A DNA stretch of 64,000 nt, taken from assembly GCF_000006565.2 (NCBI RefSeq), contig NC_031475.1, positions 1,447,535-1,511,534 on the forward strand. The letters run 5' to 3'. Numbering within the stretch: position 1 is the first letter of the stretch; every line of letters begins with the position of its first letter. Shown in pieces: positions 61,001 to 64,000 of this stretch. The translations under genes were made by a program, and so were the position numbers. The stretch comes from Toxoplasma gondii ME49. Taxonomy: Eukaryota > Apicomplexa > Conoidasida > Eucoccidiorida > Sarcocystidae. Under the pieces are notes generated by a model. That model saw nothing but the letters and a program-made list of their open reading frames with translations. It made no database searches and had not been told where the DNA came from.

Positions 61001-64000
61001 GCGCGCCGCACTCGGCGTCTCCCCTGGACGCGCAGTCTGCAGAGCCTGTCCGTTCTTCGCGCGACCTGTGCATGCGCGCGTCCTGCAGGCGTTCCGCGGA
61101 ATACCGCGCATCGTCTGGGTGGACGTTCTCGAGAAGTCTGTACAAGAAAGGCGCGAGTTGCTTCATTTTGCATGCAGAGTCGACCAGAATGAAATCCGAG
61201 CGAATGTAGTCGGCCGGCGGCTCCAGCGGCTGGGCCACCATGAGCCGGCAGGCGTCGCTGTGGACGTGAGGTTCCTCGTGCAAAAACGTTCCTTCTCTGT
61301 CGTTTCCTGCTACTTCTCCGTCGTCTTGTCTTTTCAACTCCGGCGCGGGAGTCAACACATGTTCGAGAGGAACGAATTTGACAGCTGGAACTTCTTCGGT
61401 CTCTTGCGCGAGGTTGAGGCCTCGCTCAGGACAGTCTTCGAACGCGCGCGACAGATCGCCCCTGTCAGAGAACCGCGTCTCTCCGCCGCTGCTTCTTCGT
61501 TCTTCTTCGCCATGAAACGCCCCGCTCCCAGAGTCTCCCGTATCGGTTGACGCCGTCGCGCCAGTTCCGCCTCGACCTGCCCTCTCGTTCTTCTTCGCGG
61601 CGCGTTTCCTGACCTCGTCCTTCTTCTTTCTCTCAAAGTCGGCAACCACCGCTGCCGCAATGCGCTTCATCGACGGATGCCTTTCGAGAATTCTCCGGAG
61701 ATCCTCAAACACCGCCGCCTTCGTCCGGCTCGCTCCACTCATCTTGACAGGCTCTGTCAGCGGCAATGCATGCGCCAGTTCTCGCAGGAGAGGCATCGGC
61801 GAGTCCGGAGACAAGACAAAGGAACTGTGGGGGCGCACACAAGCCGCTGGACGGTCTCCCGAGGTCGCAGACGACGGAGAAGAAAGAGAAGCAGAGGGAG
61901 AAGAAGCTGCGTTGTTGAGAGTGTGACGAACCGAAGTCTCCGCAGCGAGCTCGAGAGACCAAGATGGTTGCTGAGGAGACGAAAACGGCTGCTGAGGAGA
62001 CGACTGGCCCTCGGGGAGAGAAGGCGAGGACGCGGGGACATGAACCAAGTTGGGAGAAGAGGGAGAGGGTGCAGACACGGAGGCAGTCGACGGAGATGCA
62101 TGCAGAGCGTTAGCTGGAGCCTGAGAAGTCTTGGGCGTCAAAGAAGACAAATGCTCAGTTGAAAGGGATGGCGGGTGAAGAAGCGTCGACGAAAGTGGAG
62201 GTGCAGAGTGCCTCGAAGTGACCTGGAACGCGGAAGAGCCTCCGGAAAACGATCGTCCCGACACCCCGCCTCTGCAGCACAAAAGAAGAAGCAAGTGGTT
62301 GGGCGTCGCTCGTTTTCGACCGAGAACGGCGAATCGAGAAGCAGGCAAAACTGGATATAAAGCCGACAAGTCATCCGTTGAAAGTGAGAGACGAAAGCCT
62401 TTGTTTCATGTCCTGAAAGCATGCGCTTGCAGCTCCAGTGTTTCTGCGTCCACACAGTCAACTGAAGCGATACGCTTCGTCAAAAAGAAAACGTTGGACG
62501 CCATTCGCCGTAAAACATATATAATCCAGAATCACGTACGGTGTTTTTCTCACCTCACCCACAGAGGCGACTGTGTAGAAAAAGACATTTCAAAAAATAG
62601 TTTTCGAAACGCTTCACGCATCAGTAATGCGTCTACTCTCTCCTCAGACGCCGTCGACGCCTGGGCTGCCTCTTTCTGGTGTACAGATACCTGAAGATCA
62701 CTCTTCCTCTTGACTGCTCTCTCTGACTACCTGAGTGTTTGTACAGTAATTCCATCAGTTCATGGTGGACGCGTCAGAGAACGCGAAGGCAACGCCCACA
62801 TGCGGAAGGCGCTTGCGCACACAGCAACTCGCCAAAAAAATGTAAGTTCCATGATTGTGTTTGAAGCGAAATCTTCTCTTGAACTAGGCGAAGTTCCCCT
62901 CGGCAAGCATGTCCAGTGTGACGTTCAGACGAACTGCAGCTTCGTTTTCAACGCTTTGTTGATCAACGGAGTCTCGTCGTCTTCGAGGCAATTGCTACCT
63001 GCGATCGGAGATTGGGACGCTCGCGAGTGTCGTCGCGTTTGAGACCTCAGGGCGCTGTCTCTGCAGCTGGTCAAATGCATGCGCCATCACGGGACCTGAC
63101 GAAATCGAGTCCGAGGCGTTCGAAAGCTTTTCGGACAGGGTCGAGAATCCTGCGGCCGCCTCCGCATGCAGCGACGCGTCGCCCGAGTCGAGAAACGTTT
63201 TTCTGTTCCGAGAAATCGTTTTTTCGACCGCTGGTGGGTGCAGCGAGGCCCGGAGCGCGGCCTCCGCCTCAAGGTCAACGTGTGAAGGAGAGAGTTCCTG
63301 TTGGAAGACAACAATCGAGAACCTTTCAGCGCGGATGTACACATTCGGAAAAAGCGCATGCGCATTTGCGCTCGTGGCTGTCTATGCAGAGGAAAACGAG
63401 TGTGTTCAAGGCATATGGAAACGAGAACCTGTTCCTCAAAAAGACGAAACAAGGAAACATTGAATTCCGCCCCGCATGCCTCTATGGTTTGCGTGAGGTG
63501 TCTATACACTTGAGGCGCTGGAGAGCCACAACGAAGCGCTCTTGAAAATCGCTCTTAAAACAGGATTTTCGAGGTGTCGAAATGGCCTGACTGCAGCAGC
63601 TGGACTCCTGCATGCACGTTGTTTCTGCCGTTTTTTTCGATGTTCTTCTCTCGCGTCTCTCGCCCCTCTTCGATTTGAAAGAGATCTGCTTCAATGTTTG
63701 CCTTCTCAGTACTTGCCCGGATCGTCAAGCTGTTTCTGTTGAAGACGTAAGGAACATTTCCGAGTTCACCGGAAAACCGATTTTTCCTCAGCTCCAAGTA
63801 ATTCGTCACGTGTGCGCCTTCGCCGGCGGGCGGGACTCCTGAGCTCTCCAGTCCTCCGCCGCCTCGACGAGAAGTCCGCGACGAGGCAGAGCCTGCCTGG
63901 GCCGCCGTTCTGCGACGACGCTGAAGAATGATGACGTTGTCTGCTTCTTGCGTCGACTTGACCGAACCGAAGACACTGGACAACCCAAGAGGCGCGTCGT
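52061..64000 (-). CDS. PREX: PREX: apicoplast helicase-exonuclease-DNA polymerase, C-terminal half
   Basis: Continues beyond the right edge. PREX proteins join primase, Twinkle-type helicase, 3'-5' exonuclease and family A polymerase, and replicate the apicoplast genome. Helicase end (about 63983-63730): STQEADNVIILQ and YLELRKNRFSGELG. Linker exon from 63297. Exon 62271-60799: Ser/Pro linker, then ExoI DVETTGLDPFSARI. Exon 59230-58526: HNGQFDLCF (ExoII) and YAAR(D) (ExoIII). Exon 58099-57996. Exon 57087-56933: MELNGMQID. Exon 56766-56487. Exon 55853-55637: GSGRFSCDSPNLQQIP and motif A DFSQIELRIAADL. Exon 54764-54516: motif B RQLAKAVNFGLIYG. Exon ending 53739: LNYPIQ. Exon 52733-52602: GTSADITKES and motif C VHDE. 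Last exon 52171-52061, stop TAG. Most joins keep phase. The exons around 56.1-56.4 kb, 53.8-54.5 kb and 52.3 kb are unresolved. The catalytic residues seen are intact. Confidence 0.9.
53651..53725 (+). pseudogene. cob: Cytochrome b fragment (NUMT) in a PREX intron
   Basis: The plus strand reads EIALNSRLLLRQQFTARHVV then SGW. This matches the coccidian cytochrome b C-terminal block EIRALNTRMLIRQHFMTRNV then VSGW, with one residue missing. It lies antisense to PREX, in the intron between the LNYPIQ exon (ends 53739) and the motif C exon, starting about 14 bases from the 5' splice site. It is a short nuclear insertion of mitochondrial DNA, not an exon. Confidence 0.65.
57931..57980 (+). pseudogene. 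cob: Short cytochrome b fragment (NUMT) in a PREX intron
   Basis: The plus strand reads RMLHTSTASFVFLGLC. The cytochrome b block around the first haem ligands is FRMLHATTASFVFLCIL, so about 11 of 14 positions agree over about 50 bases. It is antisense to PREX, about 16 bases from the 5' splice site of the exon ending at 57996. The short length makes it less certain than the fragment at 53651. Confidence 0.45.

Noticed and set aside
60457..61550. Plus-strand frames antisense to the PREX linker/exonuclease exon
   Set aside because: The minus strand carries the exonuclease motif and a phase-consistent donor and acceptor; the plus-strand frames have no motif.

Overview
The window looks like nuclear DNA of a tissue-cyst coccidian, Toxoplasma gondii or a close relative (Hammondia, Neospora). 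The reasons are genes cut by many short GT-AG introns, long serine/proline/glutamate-rich proteins, abundant (TA)n tracts and TGCATGC words, and scattered short copies of mitochondrial and apicoplast DNA in intergenic DNA and introns. Two recognised genes fit this: a mitochondrial F1 ATP synthase beta subunit and an apicoplast PREX-type replication protein. No bacterial operon, prophage or CRISPR array is present.

Layout, left to right. 1-2056 (+): the last four exons of an unrecognised gene. 3745-6032 (+): a two-exon gene for a proline-rich, probably secreted protein. 6033-10634: intergenic DNA holding a cluster of organelle-derived fragments (plastid-type SSU rRNA, an LSU rRNA piece, cytochrome b, cox1). 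10635-14261 (+): a single-exon 1208-residue zinc-finger protein with a Pcf11-like finger arrangement. About 17 kb to 30937 (-): a very large gene whose small exons encode repeated F-x-P and E-R-L-H modules, probably cytoskeletal. 33888-36985 (-): four-exon ATP synthase beta. 41882-47550 (+): seven-exon alpha/beta hydrolase (serine lipase/esterase type). 52061-64000 (-), running off the right edge: Twinkle-type helicase C-terminus, 3'-5' exonuclease and family A DNA polymerase, i.e. the C-terminal half of PREX.

Two genes serve organelles: ATP synthase beta in mitochondrial ATP production and PREX in apicoplast genome replication. The window also contains decayed pieces of both organelle genomes. 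Cytochrome b pieces lie inside two PREX introns, each about 15 bases from a 5' splice site. A tufA-like apicoplast piece lies inside a hydrolase intron, and a cox3-like piece lies between the ATP synthase and hydrolase genes.

Exon boundaries were placed by hand from GT-AG sites, reading-phase agreement and family resemblance. The ATP synthase and hydrolase models keep phase throughout and are the most reliable. The 3' part of the large minus-strand gene and several PREX exons are incomplete. No homology search was run, so family names rest on recognised motifs.
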